DNA of 64,000 nt from Parvibaculum sp. (GTDB lineage Bacteria > Pseudomonadota > Alphaproteobacteria > Parvibaculales > Parvibaculaceae). A program made the position numbers and the translations under genes. The DNA lies in contig JAUSMV010000030.1 in the NCBI GenBank assembly GCA_030645235.1, positions 62,001-126,000 of the forward strand, written 5' to 3'. Within the stretch, counting starts at the first letter, position 1; each line of letters starts with the position of its first letter. This document shows positions 18,943-29,517 of the stretch, in pieces. The notes beneath the pieces were generated by a model, which saw only the letters and a list, made by a program, of their open reading frames with translations, did not search any database and was not told the DNA's origin.

Positions 18943-19083
18943 CACAAAAGGGACAGCGCGAAAAACATAATAGCGCGGCCCAAGTTTAGGGAGGGAACGC
19001 TGACTTCGGATTGAAAAATCTGTTGGCGCGACCAGAGGGAACACTACGGAAGCAAGGTCATGAAAGTGGCCTTGCTTTTTTTT
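18943..19083 (+). ncRNA. Candidate small RNA, about 140 nt
   Basis: Transcript predicted from the promoter at 18908-18936 to a strong intrinsic terminator: arms AGCAAGGTCA / TGGCCTTGCT (19051-19060, 19067-19076, one G-U pair) followed by eight T. The body contains purine-rich single-strand-like stretches (AGGGAGGGAAC and CCAGAGGGAACAC). I cannot assign it to a named family from memory; it may belong to one of the trans-acting alphaproteobacterial sRNA groups. It lies between the purine permease and the end of the nuo-birA-rnj operon. An alternative is a long 3' UTR of the permease. Confidence 0.5.
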
Positions 19084-19119
19084 GTTTTGGATTTGGCTTG
19101 AGGAGCGGTGGGTGTGGCT

Positions 19120-19160
19120 TACCCCCCACCCAAACCACCCCCACAATGGGGGAGGGGGAA
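19120..19160. repeat. C/G-tract palindromic intergenic repeat
   Basis: C-runs (CCCCCCACCC, CACCCCCACA) are mirrored by G-runs (TGGGGGAGGGGG), giving a very stable hairpin just after the sRNA terminator. Similar 'ccccacc...gggggagg' palindromes are widely scattered in alphaproteobacterial intergenic DNA. Another pyrimidine/purine palindrome of this style lies at 54714-54771. Confidence 0.55.
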
Positions 19161-19180
19161 GAAGAAAGTGGCTCGTTGAT

Positions 19181-19258
19181 CACTCGAAATTCCGAGTGTT
19201 TCTTGCAAGAGATCGAGTGTTTCCATGCAGAGATCATGTGTCAGTTCGTTGAGGCTCA
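19181..19258 (-). repeat. Dispersed 21-bp-unit repeat, copy 1
   Basis: Read on the minus strand this contains the same long core as copies at 49251 and 55679: unit ATCTCTGCATGGAAACACTC followed directly by ATCTCTTGCAAGAAACACTC, then a palindrome CACTCGGAATTTCGAGTG. It begins at the stop codon of the small membrane-protein gene at 19256 and runs into the intergenic space, so it forms that gene's 3' end. The upstream part seen in the other copies is absent here. Confidence 0.8.
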
Positions 19259-19534
19259 ATAGCTGTCGTTGAACTTCGGCAGGAAGGGGATTTGGTCGAA
19301 GCCGATGGGCTTGTAGATGATCAGATAGGCGACACCCAACCAGATTATTCCCGCTATGAGTGTGGTCACGAGAACCTTGCGCAAGAGGAGCGGACGGACG
19401 GGTGCGCCGGGGTCGCGGCCTTCGCCTTCGGGGCCGCCTTCTTCGTGTTGCGAGCGGACGCCGAAGGGCAAGGTGGCGAAGAGGACGAGCCACCAGATGG
19501 TGAGGTAGATGGCGAGGCCTGCTGTCAGGTTCAT
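19256..19534 (-). CDS. Small DUF1467-type membrane protein
   Basis: 92 residues from the ATG at 19534 (upstream in-frame ATG gives a non-conserved tail overlapping rnj). Two membrane helices, about 3-24 (GLAIYLTIWWLVLFATLPFG) and 54-74 (VLVTTLIAGIIWLGVAYLI), joined by a Glu/Gly-rich hydrophilic loop. The pattern and the position directly after ribonuclease J fit the DUF1467 family of alphaproteobacteria; function unknown. Its stop codon overlaps a dispersed repeat. Confidence 0.8.
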   Translation of the reverse strand: MNLTAGLAIYLTIWWLVLFATLPFGVRSQHEEGGPEGEGRDPGAPVRPLLLRKVLVTTLIAGIIWLGVAYLIIYKPIGFDQIPFLPKFNDSY

Positions 19535-19575
19535 TTTGTTATTCCCTGTTTTCTGTTGGCCTGAGTTTAGCGCGT

Positions 19576-21273
19576 TCAGATGCGCGTGACGACGACCGAG
19601 ACTTGCGCCTTCTTGCCCCACTCGCGGCGGATGGAACCACGCACGGAGCGGCGCACGGCTTCGGCGACATCGGCATCGTCTTTACGTTTTTTGGCGGGCA
19701 TTTTGTCGAGAGCGCTATCCACCGCATCAAGCGCCAGATCTTCGAAGCTTTCGCCGAAACTGTCTTCGGCAGGCAGACCATGTAACACGACCTGCGGGTC
19801 GCCGCGCACTTCGCCTTTATCATCGAGCACGAGGCTCACGAAGACCGCACCGGCAAAAGCAAGCTTGCGGCGTTCCTGCACGGCACCATCATCGGCATTG
19901 GTCAGCACCTCGCCGTCGAGATAGATGCGGCCATGGGTGACTTCGGCAATGACCTCGGCGGGACCTGGCGCGATGCGCGTCATCAAGCCGTTGCGGGTTG
20001 TGATGGCATGGGGCACCTGCAACTTTAGCGCGAGGGCCGTGTGCTCGGCGAGATGGCGGGCTTCACCGTGAACGGGGATCGCAAGCTCCGGCCTGATCCA
20101 CTGATACATGCTGATAAGATCGTCTCTGCACGGATGACCCGACACATGGACGAAATGGTCGCGCTCGGTGATGACGTGGATGCCGCGTTCGGACAATTGG
20201 TTTTGCAACTCGAAGATCGTCTGTTCGTTGCCGGGGATAATGCGGGACGAAAAGATGACGGTGTCACCTTCGGACAAGGTGATGTTGCGGTGGCTGTCGT
20301 CCACAATGCGGGCGAGCGCGGCGCGGGGTTCACCCTGCGAGCCGGTGCAGATCATCAGCACTTTGTCATTGGGGATGTAGCCGATTTCATCTTCGGACAA
20401 GAACGGCGGCAGGTCGGCCAAATAGCCCGCCTCACGCGCGGCGCTGACAAGGCGGAACATGGAGCGGCCGACGAGCACGACATGACGGTCGCAGGCCTGC
20501 GCGGCCTTGGCGATGCTCTCCACGCGCGCGACGTTGGAGGCGAAGGTTGTGACGGCGACGCGGCCCTTGCAGGGACGGATCACTTCGATGAGGCTGGCGG
20601 CGACTTCGGATTCAGAACCTGCCGTGCCTGCTGAAAACACATTGGTACTGTCGCAGATGATGGCGCGGACGCCCTCGTCTCCGATTTCGATGAGACGTTC
20701 CACATTCATCTTCGCGCCGACCAGCGGCTCAGGATCAATCTTCCAATCGCCCGTGTGCATGATCGTGCCCAAGGACGTGCGGATCGCCAGCGCATTGGGT
20801 TCGGGGATGGAGTGCGTCAGCGTCACAAACTCGATATCGAAGGGTCCGAGCGTGAAGCGCGCGCCGAGCCCGACAACGTGGAGCGGCACGTCGTTCTCTA
20901 TGCCCTTGTCGATCAGCTTGGCGCGAACCAGCGTGGCGGTGAAGGGCGTCGCATAGACCGGGCAGCGCAGGCGGGGCCAGAGATGGGCAACCGCGCCGAT
21001 ATGGTCTTCATGCGCATGGGTCAGCACGAGACCGACGAGATTGTCGATATGGTCTTCGATGTAATCGGTGTCGGGCATGATGAGGTCTATGCCCGGTGTC
21101 GCGTCATGGCCGAAGGTGACGCCGAGATCGACCATCAGCCATTGGCGCGACTTCGCAGGCCCGAACCCATAGAGATTGAGGTTCATGCCGATCTCGCCGG
21201 AGCCGCCCAAGGGCAGGAAAACGAGTTCGTCGGTCTTGGAATGATTGAGGGGGAAGTTCGCGCGCTTGTTCAT
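19576..21273 (-). CDS. rnj: Ribonuclease J
   Basis: Metallo-beta-lactamase-fold RNase with endo- and 5'-exonuclease activity, 565 residues. The zinc-binding motif THAHEDHIGAV is near residue 85, LPLGGSGEIGMN at the start, HTGDWKID further on, then the beta-CASP region and HVSGHPCRDDL; the small C-terminal domain follows. Cytoplasmic, for rRNA maturation and mRNA turnover. It lies 9 bp after birA, on the nuo strand, followed by the small DUF1467-type gene. Confidence 0.95.
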   Translation of the reverse strand: MNKRANFPLNHSKTDELVFLPLGGSGEIGMNLNLYGFGPAKSRQWLMVDLGVTFGHDATPGIDLIMPDTDYIEDHIDNLVGLVLTHAHEDHIGAVAHLWPRLRCPVYATPFTATLVRAKLIDKGIENDVPLHVVGLGARFTLGPFDIEFVTLTHSIPEPNALAIRTSLGTIMHTGDWKIDPEPLVGAKMNVERLIEIGDEGVRAIICDSTNVFSAGTAGSESEVAASLIEVIRPCKGRVAVTTFASNVARVESIAKAAQACDRHVVLVGRSMFRLVSAAREAGYLADLPPFLSEDEIGYIPNDKVLMICTGSQGEPRAALARIVDDSHRNITLSEGDTVIFSSRIIPGNEQTIFELQNQLSERGIHVITERDHFVHVSGHPCRDDLISMYQWIRPELAIPVHGEARHLAEHTALALKLQVPHAITTRNGLMTRIAPGPAEVIAEVTHGRIYLDGEVLTNADDGAVQERRKLAFAGAVFVSLVLDDKGEVRGDPQVVLHGLPAEDSFGESFEDLALDAVDSALDKMPAKKRKDDADVAEAVRRSVRGSIRREWGKKAQVSVVVTRI

Positions 21274-21282
21274 CGCACCAAA

Positions 21283-22044
21283 CTAACGCGTCGCGGCGGG
21301 AAAGAACACATCTCCCGCTGAGACAGAACGAAGCGCGCCGCCCCCGGTCCGGACTTCGAGCGCGCCATCGGGGGCCAGACCTTCGAAAATGCCGGTAAAT
21401 GTTTCGTCCGAGAGCCGCACCGTTATGGGACCGCCAAGACCGGCGGCGCGGGCGAGCCATGCCTCGCGGATGGCGGCAAAGCCCTGCACGTCGCGCCATT
21501 GGCGGATGCGGGCGTCGAAGGCGGCGGCCAAGGCTGTGAGTGCATCAGCGGGGGTCACATCGGTAACGCCGAGCGCCGCCAGCGAGGTCGCGGGAAACTC
21601 CACATTGTCGGGATGCTCTGCGAGATTAATCCCCATGCCGATGGCGAGCCATGCGAGCTCGGCCCCTGCTATGCCGGAGCTTTCGAGCAAGATGCCAGCG
21701 AGCTTGCGGCCCTTATGCAGGAGGTCGTTCGGCCATTTGAGTTTGAGGTCGGGGCGGAGGTCCGGCGGGAGCAATGACGCCACCGCATCATGCACGGCGA
21801 GCGCGGCGACGAAGCTCATCTCGGCGGCTTTGCGGGGGCTCGCCTGCGGGCGCAGGAATAATGTGCCCATGAAATTGCCGGAGGGGGACACCCATGCGCG
21901 GCCACGGCGGCCACGGCCTGCGGTCTGCACTTGCGCTGTGATCCAAACAGGACCGGCCTCGCCTGCCTCACCGAGCCGACGCGCCTCTTCGTTGGTGCTG
22001 TCGATTTCGGTGAAGGCTTTGTGGGCTACACCTTCGGGCAGCAT
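21283..22044 (-). CDS. birA: Biotin--[acetyl-CoA-carboxylase] ligase
   Basis: Attaches biotin to the biotin carboxyl carrier protein. 253 residues; catalytic-domain motifs STNEEARRL, QTAGRGRRGRAW (biotinyl-AMP binding loop), LKWPNDLLHKGRKLAGILLE and the C-terminal SH3-like domain. There is no N-terminal helix-turn-helix, so it is the non-regulatory class I form. Its start codon overlaps the nuoN end by one base. Confidence 0.94.
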   Translation of the reverse strand: MLPEGVAHKAFTEIDSTNEEARRLGEAGEAGPVWITAQVQTAGRGRRGRAWVSPSGNFMGTLFLRPQASPRKAAEMSFVAALAVHDAVASLLPPDLRPDLKLKWPNDLLHKGRKLAGILLESSGIAGAELAWLAIGMGINLAEHPDNVEFPATSLAALGVTDVTPADALTALAAAFDARIRQWRDVQGFAAIREAWLARAAGLGGPITVRLSDETFTGIFEGLAPDGALEVRTGGGALRSVSAGDVFFPAATR

Positions 22045-23492
22045 CAGGGTACGAGCGCGGCGGCGGCGAATTGCGCACCGGCCAGAAGCGGCGCGGGATA
22101 GATGAAGAAGAACATGGTGAAGAGACCGGACAGCGTCAGCACCACGGAGAGCTCGCGCGGCATCGGGCCTTCAAAGACGGGGGCGGGTTCATCGAAATAG
22201 ATGAGCTTGATGACGCGGAGATAATAAAACGCACCGACGACACTCGCCACCACACCGATGACGGCGAGCGGATAGAGGCCCGCCTGCACCGCGGCGATGA
22301 AGACATAGAACTTCGCAAAGAAGCCGGCGAGCGGCGGGATGCCCGCGAGCGAGAACATCAGCATTGAGAAGAAGAACGCAAAGAGCGGCTGGCTGCGCGA
22401 GAGACCGGCGAGATCGTTGATGGTTTCGATCTGCTGACCATTGCGGCGCATCGCCAGAATGCAGCAGAAGACGCCCGCATTCATAATCACGTAGATGCTG
22501 AGATAGATCAGCACGCCCTGCACGCCTTCGACCGAACCGGCGGCGACACCGACAAGCGCAAAGCCCATATGGCCGATGGAGCTATAGGCCATGAGGCGTT
22601 TGATGTTGTTCTGGCCGATGGCGGCGAAGGAGCCGAGCACCATGGAGGCAATCGAAACGAAGACGATGATCTGGTTCCATTCTGGCGCGATGGCCGGAAA
22701 GGCTGTGAAGAGCACGCGCATGGTGAGCGCCAGTGCCGCAACCTTCGGGGCACCCGCAAGGAACGCTGTGACCGGCGTGGGCGCGCCTTCATAGACGTCC
22801 GGTGTCCACATGTGGAACGGGACGGCGGAGATTTTGAATGCCAGTGCCGCGAGGATAAACACCAGGCCGAAGATGAGACCGAGCGTCTGATGATCGGCAC
22901 TGATGGCGGCGGCGACTTTTACGAAGTCCAAGGCGCCTGTGTAGCCATAGACGAGCGAGCAGCCATAGAGCAGCAGGCCGGACGAGAGCGCGCCGAGCAC
23001 GAAATATTTGAGGCCTGCTTCTGACGATTTGGCATTGTCGCGGTGAAAGGCGGCGATGACATAGATCGCCAGCGACTGAAGCTCCAGACCCATATAGAGC
23101 GACATGAAGCTCGCGGCGGATACCATCATCATCATGCCGACAGTGGCAAGCGCGATGAGGACCGGAAACTCGAAACGGTCCATGCCTTCGCGGCGGATGA
23201 AGGTCAGCGACATGATGACGGCGACGGAGGCACCGAGCAGGATCAGCAGTTTCACGAAACGCGTATAGGGATCGACCGTGAAGAGACCGGAGAAGGTGGT
23301 CCCGGTCAGCGTGCCCTGCCCTGCGACCAGGAAGGCTGTGATGATGAAGAGGATGACCGTGCCGTAAGCCACATGCGCCGTGGGGCTGACTTTACGGAAG
23401 ACGCCGTACATGAGCAGGAGCATCGCGCCGCCTGCCAGCACGATCTCAGGAATGGCAGGCCCGAAGGCCGGAATGAGGTTTGCGTTTTCCAT
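22044..23492 (-). CDS. nuoN: NADH-quinone oxidoreductase subunit N
   Basis: Antiporter-like membrane subunit of complex I, 482 residues with about 14 helices. LELQSLAIYVIAAFHRD carries the conserved Glu region, and the discontinuous-helix segments KISAVPFHMWTPDVYEGAPTP (written in parts: FHMWTPDVYEGAP) and AYSSIGHMGFAL are typical. Last of the 14 nuo genes, 15 bp after nuoM; birA overlaps its end. Likely conducts protons as part of the membrane arm. Confidence 0.96.
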   Translation of the reverse strand: MENANLIPAFGPAIPEIVLAGGAMLLLMYGVFRKVSPTAHVAYGTVILFIITAFLVAGQGTLTGTTFSGLFTVDPYTRFVKLLILLGASVAVIMSLTFIRREGMDRFEFPVLIALATVGMMMMVSAASFMSLYMGLELQSLAIYVIAAFHRDNAKSSEAGLKYFVLGALSSGLLLYGCSLVYGYTGALDFVKVAAAISADHQTLGLIFGLVFILAALAFKISAVPFHMWTPDVYEGAPTPVTAFLAGAPKVAALALTMRVLFTAFPAIAPEWNQIIVFVSIASMVLGSFAAIGQNNIKRLMAYSSIGHMGFALVGVAAGSVEGVQGVLIYLSIYVIMNAGVFCCILAMRRNGQQIETINDLAGLSRSQPLFAFFFSMLMFSLAGIPPLAGFFAKFYVFIAAVQAGLYPLAVIGVVASVVGAFYYLRVIKLIYFDEPAPVFEGPMPRELSVVLTLSGLFTMFFFIYPAPLLAGAQFAAAALVP

Positions 23493-23507
23493 ATGCCTGT
23501 CGTCTTC

Positions 23508-25055
23508 CTATCGGGTCGCTATCTGACGCAGCGCTTCGAGCGCGGCGTTGCCTGCGCTGCCTGCTGCATCGCTGGCAGCAATCGCGGCGGCGTAATTAGA
23601 AATCAGGTGTTCGACCGAGACAGCCATGATGTTGAAAATCGGCGCGGGATAGATGCCGAACAAGATGGTCGCCACAACCAAGGGCGCCAGCGTGATCATT
23701 TCGCGGCGGTTGAGGTCGAGGATGTTTTTCAGCTTCTCTTTGTCGAGCACACCGAAGATGACGCGGCGATAAAGGAAGAGCGCATAGGCGGCTGACAGAA
23801 TGACGCCTGTGGCGGCGAGCGCTGCCACCCATGTGTTGGCTTTGAAGGCACCGATCAATGTCAGAAATTCGCCGACGAAACCAGATGTGCCGGGAAGACC
23901 GACATTGGCCATGGTGAAGATCATCAGGGCCACCGCATAGAAGGGCATGCGCTCAACGAGACCGCCATAGGCCGAAATCTCGCGTGTATGGATGCGATCG
24001 TAAATCACGCCGACGCAGAGGAAGAGCGCAGCAGAGACCCAGCCGTGGCTGAGCATCTGGAAGATGCCGCCTTCGATGCCCTGTGTGGTGCCTGTGAAAA
24101 TGCCCATGGTGACAAAGCCCATATGGGCGACTGACGAATAGGCAATGAGCTTTTTCATATCCTCCTGCACCAGCGCGACGAGCGAGGTGTAGATGATCGC
24201 GATGACGCTGAGCGTAAAGACGAGCGGTGCGAAATCAGCAGACGCAACGGGGAACATGGGCAGCGAGAAACGCAGGAAGCCATAGCCGCCCATCTTCAAC
24301 AGGATGCCCGCGAGGATGACGGAGCCTGCGGTGGGCGCTTCGACGTGGGCGTCGGGCAACCATGTATGGACCGGCCACATCGGCATTTTGACGGCAAAGG
24401 AGGCAAAGAACGCGAGCCAGAGCCATGTCTGCATGCCGGCAGGGAAAGGATGATCCATCAGCGTCGGAATGTCGGTCGTGCCGGCATGCCAATACATGGC
24501 CATGATGGCGATGAGCATCAACACGGAACCGAGCAAGGTGTAGAGGAACAGCTTGAAGCTCGCATAGATGCGGCGCGCACCGCCCCAGATGCCGATGATG
24601 AGGAACATCGGGATGAGGCCTGCTTCGAAGAAGAAGTAGAAGAGAACAAGATCGAGCGAGCAGAATACGCCGATCATCAATGTTTCGAGGATCAGGAACG
24701 CGATCATATATTCGCGGACGCGGGTCGTGATCGACTCCCAGCTTGCAAGAATGCAGGCGGGCATGAGGAAGGTCGTGAGGACAACGAACATCACCGAGAT
24801 GCCGTCAACGCCCATGTGATAGCTGATTGTGCCGCCGAGCCAGTCGGTCTTCTGGACGAACTGGAAATTCGCCGTTGAAGGATCAAAGTGGAACAGCACG
24901 TAGAGCGACAGGGCGAAGGTGATCACCGTGGTCCAGAGTGCGATCCAGCGGGCGTTGCGCGCAACGGCCCCCTCGTCGCCACGCAGAATGAGGATCAGTG
25001 CTGCGCCGACAGCGGGCAGAAACGTGATCAGGGAAAGAATGTACCCGTCGGCCAT
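23508..25055 (-). CDS. nuoM: NADH-quinone oxidoreductase subunit M
   Basis: Antiporter-like membrane subunit, 515 residues. Visible: [18 protein letters not shown] with the conserved Glu, [18 protein letters not shown], and [16 protein letters not shown], all hallmarks of the ND4 family. It overlaps the nuoL stop by one base and precedes nuoN by 15 bp, consistent with coupled translation in the membrane-arm part of the operon. Confidence 0.97.
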   Translation of the reverse strand: MADGYILSLITFLPAVGAALILILRGDEGAVARNARWIALWTTVITFALSLYVLFHFDPSTANFQFVQKTDWLGGTISYHMGVDGISVMFVVLTTFLMPACILASWESITTRVREYMIAFLILETLMIGVFCSLDLVLFYFFFEAGLIPMFLIIGIWGGARRIYASFKLFLYTLLGSVLMLIAIMAMYWHAGTTDIPTLMDHPFPAGMQTWLWLAFFASFAVKMPMWPVHTWLPDAHVEAPTAGSVILAGILLKMGGYGFLRFSLPMFPVASADFAPLVFTLSVIAIIYTSLVALVQEDMKKLIAYSSVAHMGFVTMGIFTGTTQGIEGGIFQMLSHGWVSAALFLCVGVIYDRIHTREISAYGGLVERMPFYAVALMIFTMANVGLPGTSGFVGEFLTLIGAFKANTWVAALAATGVILSAAYALFLYRRVIFGVLDKEKLKNILDLNRREMITLAPLVVATILFGIYPAPIFNIMAVSVEHLISNYAAAIAASDAAGSAGNAALEALRQIATR

Positions 25056-26986
25056 CAGTGGACGCCCCCAAGCATGAAGTAAGTGGCGAGGCCCGCGACG
25101 CCCAGAAGCATGGCAAAGGCGTAGTGATAGACATAGCCGGTTTGCAGACGGACGACGCCGCGCGTGATGTCGAGGACGCGGGCGGACACACCATCCGGTC
25201 CCAAGCCGTCGATGATGCGACCGTCACCCTGCTTCCACAGAATACGACCGATCCAGAAGGCCGGACGCACGAAGATGAAATCGTAGAGCTCGTCGAAATA
25301 CCACTTGTTGAGCAGGAAATTATAAAGCGGGGCCTGCGTGCGGGCGAGTTCGCGCGGAATGTGCGGCCAGGCGATGTAGAAGAGCCAGGAGAGACCGGCA
25401 CCGAAGACCATCATGGCGAACGGGCTGTACACGACCCATGACGGGACATTGTGCAGATCGTGCATCACATGATTGTTCGCGCCACGGAAGATCGCATCAA
25501 GCCAGAAGGCTTCGTGCATCTCGCCGACAAAATAAGGCGCGAATACATAACCGGCACCGACGGCACCGACCGCTAGGATCACCAGCGGGATGAGCATGAC
25601 GAGCGGGCTCTCATGCACATGTTCCATTGTGTGATGGTCGGCGCGGGGTGCACCGTGGAAGGTCATGAACATCAGACGCCATGAGTAGAAGGACGTCAGG
25701 AAGGCGGCGATGACCAGCATGGTGAAGGCATACATATGCATCGGGTTGTGACCGGCAAATGTCGCTTCGATGATGGCGTCTTTGGAGAAGTAGCCGGCAA
25801 ACATCGGGAAGCCCGTCAGCGCCAATGTGCCGATGAGCATCATCACCCATGTTGCGGGGATGAGCTTGGCGATGCCGCCCATTTTGCGCATGTCCTGCTC
25901 ACCGCCCATGGCATGAATGACCGAGCCTGAGCCTAAGAACAGCAGCGCCTTGAAGAAAGCATGGGTGAAGAGATGGAACATCGCCGCTTCGTAAGCACCG
26001 ACGCCGAGGGCTGCAAACATGTAGCCCAGCTGCGAGCAGGTCGAGTAAGCGATGACGCGCTTGATGTCGTTTTGCACGAGGCCGACTGTGGCGGCGAAGA
26101 TCGCGGTGGTCGCGCCGATGAAGGTGACGACCGTGAGAGCGGTCGGCGAAAATTCGAAGATCGGTGAGCAGCGGGCGACGAGGAAGACGCCTGCGGTCAC
26201 CATGGTGGCGGCATGGATCAGGGCCGACACGGGCGTCGGGCCTTCCATCGCGTCCGGCAACCATGTGTGGAGCATGAATTGCGCCGACTTGCCCATCGCG
26301 CCCATGAAGAGGAGCAGGCAGATCGTCGTGACCAGCGGCACTTCATAGCCGAGGAACAGGAAGGTGCGGGTTTCGAGATGCGGGATCGCTTCGAAGACCG
26401 TGTTGAACTCGACAGAGCCGATGGTCAGGAAGATGGTGGCGATGCCGAGGATGAGGCCGAAGTCGCCGACGCGGTTGACCACGAAGGCTTTGATGGCGGC
26501 GGCGTTCGCTGAGGGCTTTTTATACCAGAAGCCGATGAGCAAATATGACGCGAGGCCCACGCCTTCCCAGCCGAAGAAAAGCTGGATGAAATTGTCAGCC
26601 GTGACCAGCATCAGCATCGCGAAGGTGAAGAGCGACAGGTAAGCAAAGAAGCGCGGCTGATGCTCGTCGTGGCTCATATAGCCAATGGAATAGATGTGGA
26701 CGAGCGCGGAGACGGAGGTGACCACAACCAGCATGACGGCGGTGAGCGCGTCAATGCGCAGGCGCCAATCAGCTTCAAACGAGCCGCTGTCGATCCATGT
26801 CATCACGTGGATCTGATCGGTGACGCCGCCGAAGGTGACTTGCGGGAAGGCGATGATGGAGAGCACAGCCGACACGACGAGGAGACCCGACGTCACGATC
26901 TGCGAGGCGCGCACGCCTATGACGCGGCCAAAAATGCCTGCAATCAGGAAACCCAGAAGCGGCAGAAAGACGATTGCGGAGTACAT
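25055..26986 (-). CDS. nuoL: NADH-quinone oxidoreductase subunit L
   Basis: Largest antiporter-like subunit, 643 residues, including the long lateral helix at the C-terminus typical of ND5. Motifs: [54 protein letters not shown], and [20 protein letters not shown]. nuoK lies 8 bp upstream and nuoM overlaps by one base. Confidence 0.97.
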   Translation of the reverse strand: MYSAIVFLPLLGFLIAGIFGRVIGVRASQIVTSGLLVVSAVLSIIAFPQVTFGGVTDQIHVMTWIDSGSFEADWRLRIDALTAVMLVVVTSVSALVHIYSIGYMSHDEHQPRFFAYLSLFTFAMLMLVTADNFIQLFFGWEGVGLASYLLIGFWYKKPSANAAAIKAFVVNRVGDFGLILGIATIFLTIGSVEFNTVFEAIPHLETRTFLFLGYEVPLVTTICLLLFMGAMGKSAQFMLHTWLPDAMEGPTPVSALIHAATMVTAGVFLVARCSPIFEFSPTALTVVTFIGATTAIFAATVGLVQNDIKRVIAYSTCSQLGYMFAALGVGAYEAAMFHLFTHAFFKALLFLGSGSVIHAMGGEQDMRKMGGIAKLIPATWVMMLIGTLALTGFPMFAGYFSKDAIIEATFAGHNPMHMYAFTMLVIAAFLTSFYSWRLMFMTFHGAPRADHHTMEHVHESPLVMLIPLVILAVGAVGAGYVFAPYFVGEMHEAFWLDAIFRGANNHVMHDLHNVPSWVVYSPFAMMVFGAGLSWLFYIAWPHIPRELARTQAPLYNFLLNKWYFDELYDFIFVRPAFWIGRILWKQGDGRIIDGLGPDGVSARVLDITRGVVRLQTGYVYHYAFAMLLGVAGLATYFMLGGVH

Positions 26987-26994
26987 ATTCTCTC

Positions 26995-27303
26995 CTACCC
27001 CTTCATCAAATTAACATCGTCAACCGCGATGGAACCGCGGTTGCGGAAATAGGTCACGAGAATGGCAAGGCCGATGGCCGCTTCGGCAGCGGCAACCGTC
27101 AGCACGAACAGAGCGAAGACCTGCCCTGTCAGATCGTTGAGGAAGGTGGAGAAGGCCACGAGATTGATATTGACCGCGAGCAGCATCAGCTCGACCGACA
27201 TCAGAATGATGATGACATTCTTGCGGTTCAGAAAGATGCCGAAGACGCCGATCGTAAAGAGGATGGCGGCGACGGTAAGATAATGTCCAAGACCGATTTC
27301 CAT
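26995..27303 (-). CDS. nuoK: NADH-quinone oxidoreductase subunit K
   Basis: Small ND4L-type membrane subunit, 102 residues with three helices. The conserved membrane Glu residues occur in [17 protein letters not shown] and [14 protein letters not shown]. It starts two bases after nuoJ. Confidence 0.97.
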   Translation of the reverse strand: MEIGLGHYLTVAAILFTIGVFGIFLNRKNVIIILMSVELMLLAVNINLVAFSTFLNDLTGQVFALFVLTVAAAEAAIGLAILVTYFRNRGSIAVDDVNLMKG

Positions 27304-27305
27304 GT

Positions 27306-27923
27306 TCAGAGTCCTTGTCCCGGCTTCACGTCTTTGTACTCGACGCCTTCGGACCGTTTGCGGCCGATCTGATGTGCGATGACCTGACGCTTAATGTCCG
27401 GACGGTGGCGCAGCGTCAGCACAATCGCGCCGATCATGGCAACGAGAAGGATGAGGCCCGACGCCTGAAAGAGATACATGTATTGGGTGTAGATAACCTG
27501 ACCCAATGCGCGCGTGTTGGTGATGTTATCGGCAGCCGCAGGCACCGGCGAGGCGGCGGCGGCCACGGCGTCAGGTGTGATGACCCATGAGGCCCCGACA
27601 AGCGCCAGTTCGAGCACCAGCACCAAACCAAGCAACGCACCGACGGGGAGATATTGCAGGGCACCCTGACGCAGTTGCACGAAGTCGATGTCGAGCATCA
27701 TCACGACGAAGAGGAAGAGCACCGCGACCGCGCCGACATAGACGATGACGAGGATCAGCGCGATGAACTCGGCCCCCATCAGGATGAAGAGCGCGGCGGC
27801 GTTGAAAAACGTCAGGATGAGAAACAAAACCGAATGAACGGGATTGCGGGCCGCGATGACCATGAACCCTGCGGCGATGGCTATCGCTGCAAAGACATAG
27901 AAGGCTATGGCGGTGACGATCAT
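27306..27923 (-). CDS. nuoJ: NADH-quinone oxidoreductase subunit J
   Basis: ND6-type membrane subunit, 205 residues, five helices. The key pi-bulge helix region [20 protein letters not shown] is present, followed by VVMMLDIDF. The C-terminal tail after the last helix ([19 protein letters not shown]) is charged. It lies 53 bp after nuoI, the largest gap in the lower half of the operon. Confidence 0.96.
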   Translation of the reverse strand: MIVTAIAFYVFAAIAIAAGFMVIAARNPVHSVLFLILTFFNAAALFILMGAEFIALILVIVYVGAVAVLFLFVVMMLDIDFVQLRQGALQYLPVGALLGLVLVLELALVGASWVITPDAVAAAASPVPAAADNITNTRALGQVIYTQYMYLFQASGLILLVAMIGAIVLTLRHRPDIKRQVIAHQIGRKRSEGVEYKDVKPGQGL

Positions 27924-27976
27924 TTGGACCCCTGTCCCTATTCTATTCTTTGTTCAGTCAGACGGATGACGCGCGA

Positions 27977-28468
27977 TTAGCGGTAGGGCGCGTCGAGTTC
28001 GATATTCTTGGCGATCTCACGTTCCCAACGGTCGCCGTTGGAAAGGAGGCGGTCTTTGTCATAGAGGAGTTCTTCACGGGTTTCCGTGGCGAACTCGAAA
28101 TTCGGGCCTTCGACGATGGCATCGACGGGGCAGGCTTCCTGACAGAAGCCGCAATAGATGCATTTTGTCATGTCGATGTCATAGCGCGTCGTGCGGCGCG
28201 TGCCATCGTTGCGGCGCGGGCCTGCCTCGATGGTGATGGCCTGCGCGGGGCAGATGGCTTCGCACAATTTGCAGGCGATGCACCGCTCTTCGCCGTTGGG
28301 GTAACGGCGCAGCGCATGTTCACCACGGAAGCGGGGCGAGAGCGGGCCTTTTTCAAACGGGTAATTGATGGTCGTCTTGGGCTTGAAGAAATACTTCATC
28401 GCCAGAAAGAACGCGCCGACAAACTCTGTGAGGAAGAGTGAGCGGGTAACCTGATTGAAGGATGCCAT
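27977..28468 (-). CDS. nuoI: NADH-quinone oxidoreductase subunit I
   Basis: Ferredoxin-like subunit with two [4Fe-4S] clusters (N6a, N6b), 163 residues from MASFNQVTR at 28468; a start seven codons upstream would overlap nuoH. Cluster motifs [16 protein letters not shown] and [16 protein letters not shown] are intact. It passes electrons from NuoG toward NuoB. Confidence 0.97.
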   Translation of the reverse strand: MASFNQVTRSLFLTEFVGAFFLAMKYFFKPKTTINYPFEKGPLSPRFRGEHALRRYPNGEERCIACKLCEAICPAQAITIEAGPRRNDGTRRTTRYDIDMTKCIYCGFCQEACPVDAIVEGPNFEFATETREELLYDKDRLLSNGDRWEREIAKNIELDAPYR

Positions 28469-28485
28469 GTTTCTGTTCCTTCCGG

Positions 28486-29514
28486 TCAATGCTGCGGGAC
28501 AAGGCCGAAGCCGACGAGCACACCTGCCGTCAACACAACCCAGAACAGCGAGAACGGCAGAAACACTTTCCAGCCGAGACGCATCAATTGGTCATAGCGA
28601 TAGCGCGGCACGAAGGCCTTCACCATCGAAATCATGAAGAACACCATGAAGGTCTTGATGACCATCCAGACGATGCCCGGCACCCATGTGAAGGGCGCGA
28701 AATCGAAGGGCGGCAACCAGCCACCGAAGAACAGAATGGCCATCATGGCGGACATGAGAATGATCGCCACATATTCGCCGAGCATGAACATCATGTAGGG
28801 CGTGGACGAATACTCGACCATGAAGCCCGCGACGAGTTCGGATTCGGCTTCCACCAGATCGAAGGGCGGGCGGTTGGTTTCCGCGAGTGCCGAGATGAAG
28901 AAGATGACGAGCATCGGCAGATGCCAGAGCCAGTACCAGTTGAAGAAACCGTAATTACCGTCCTGCGCGCGCACGATGTCTGAAAGGTTCAGCGAGCCTG
29001 CTGTCATCAGAATGGTGATGAGCACGAAGCCGATGGAGACTTCATAAGACACCATCTGCGCGGCGGAGCGCAGCGCGGACAAGAACGGATATTTCGAGTT
29101 CGAGGCCCAACCCGCCATGATGACGCCGTACACACTCAGCGACGAGAAGGCGAGAATGTAGAGGATGCCGATATTCATGTCGGAGATGACGAGCCCGTCG
29201 CCCACCGGCACCACGGCCCAGGCCGCAAGCGAGAGCGTCACGGTGACGAGCGGTGCGAGCAGGAACACGCCTTTGTTCGCGCCCGAGGGAATGATGTTTT
29301 CCTTGAACACAAATTTCAGCAAGTCAGCAAACGATTGGAGCAGACCGAAGGCACCCACGACATTGGGGCCGCGACGAAGCTGCACCGCCGCCCATATCTT
29401 GCGGTCGGCAAGAAGAATGTAAGCCGTGAAAATCAGCAGACCGACAAGCAGCAGCAGCGACTGACCGACGATGATCAGGAAGGGTAAGCCGTAGTTGAAG
29501 AAGAAATCCTGCAT
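28486..29514 (-). CDS. nuoH: NADH-quinone oxidoreductase subunit H
   Basis: ND1-type membrane subunit forming much of the quinone chamber, 342 residues with eight helices. Conserved features: [25 protein letters not shown], and the loop [21 protein letters not shown] carrying the conserved acidic residues. It follows nuoG by three bases. Confidence 0.97.
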   Translation of the reverse strand: MQDFFFNYGLPFLIIVGQSLLLLVGLLIFTAYILLADRKIWAAVQLRRGPNVVGAFGLLQSFADLLKFVFKENIIPSGANKGVFLLAPLVTVTLSLAAWAVVPVGDGLVISDMNIGILYILAFSSLSVYGVIMAGWASNSKYPFLSALRSAAQMVSYEVSIGFVLITILMTAGSLNLSDIVRAQDGNYGFFNWYWLWHLPMLVIFFISALAETNRPPFDLVEAESELVAGFMVEYSSTPYMMFMLGEYVAIILMSAMMAILFFGGWLPPFDFAPFTWVPGIVWMVIKTFMVFFMISMVKAFVPRYRYDQLMRLGWKVFLPFSLFWVVLTAGVLVGFGLVPQH

Positions 29515-29517
29515 GGC

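Noticed and set aside
19181-19258. Dispersed repeat as a coding gene (heptad DLLQETL pattern)
   Set aside because: The frame is open in all copies, but differences between copies change amino acids freely and no start with a ribosome site is shared.
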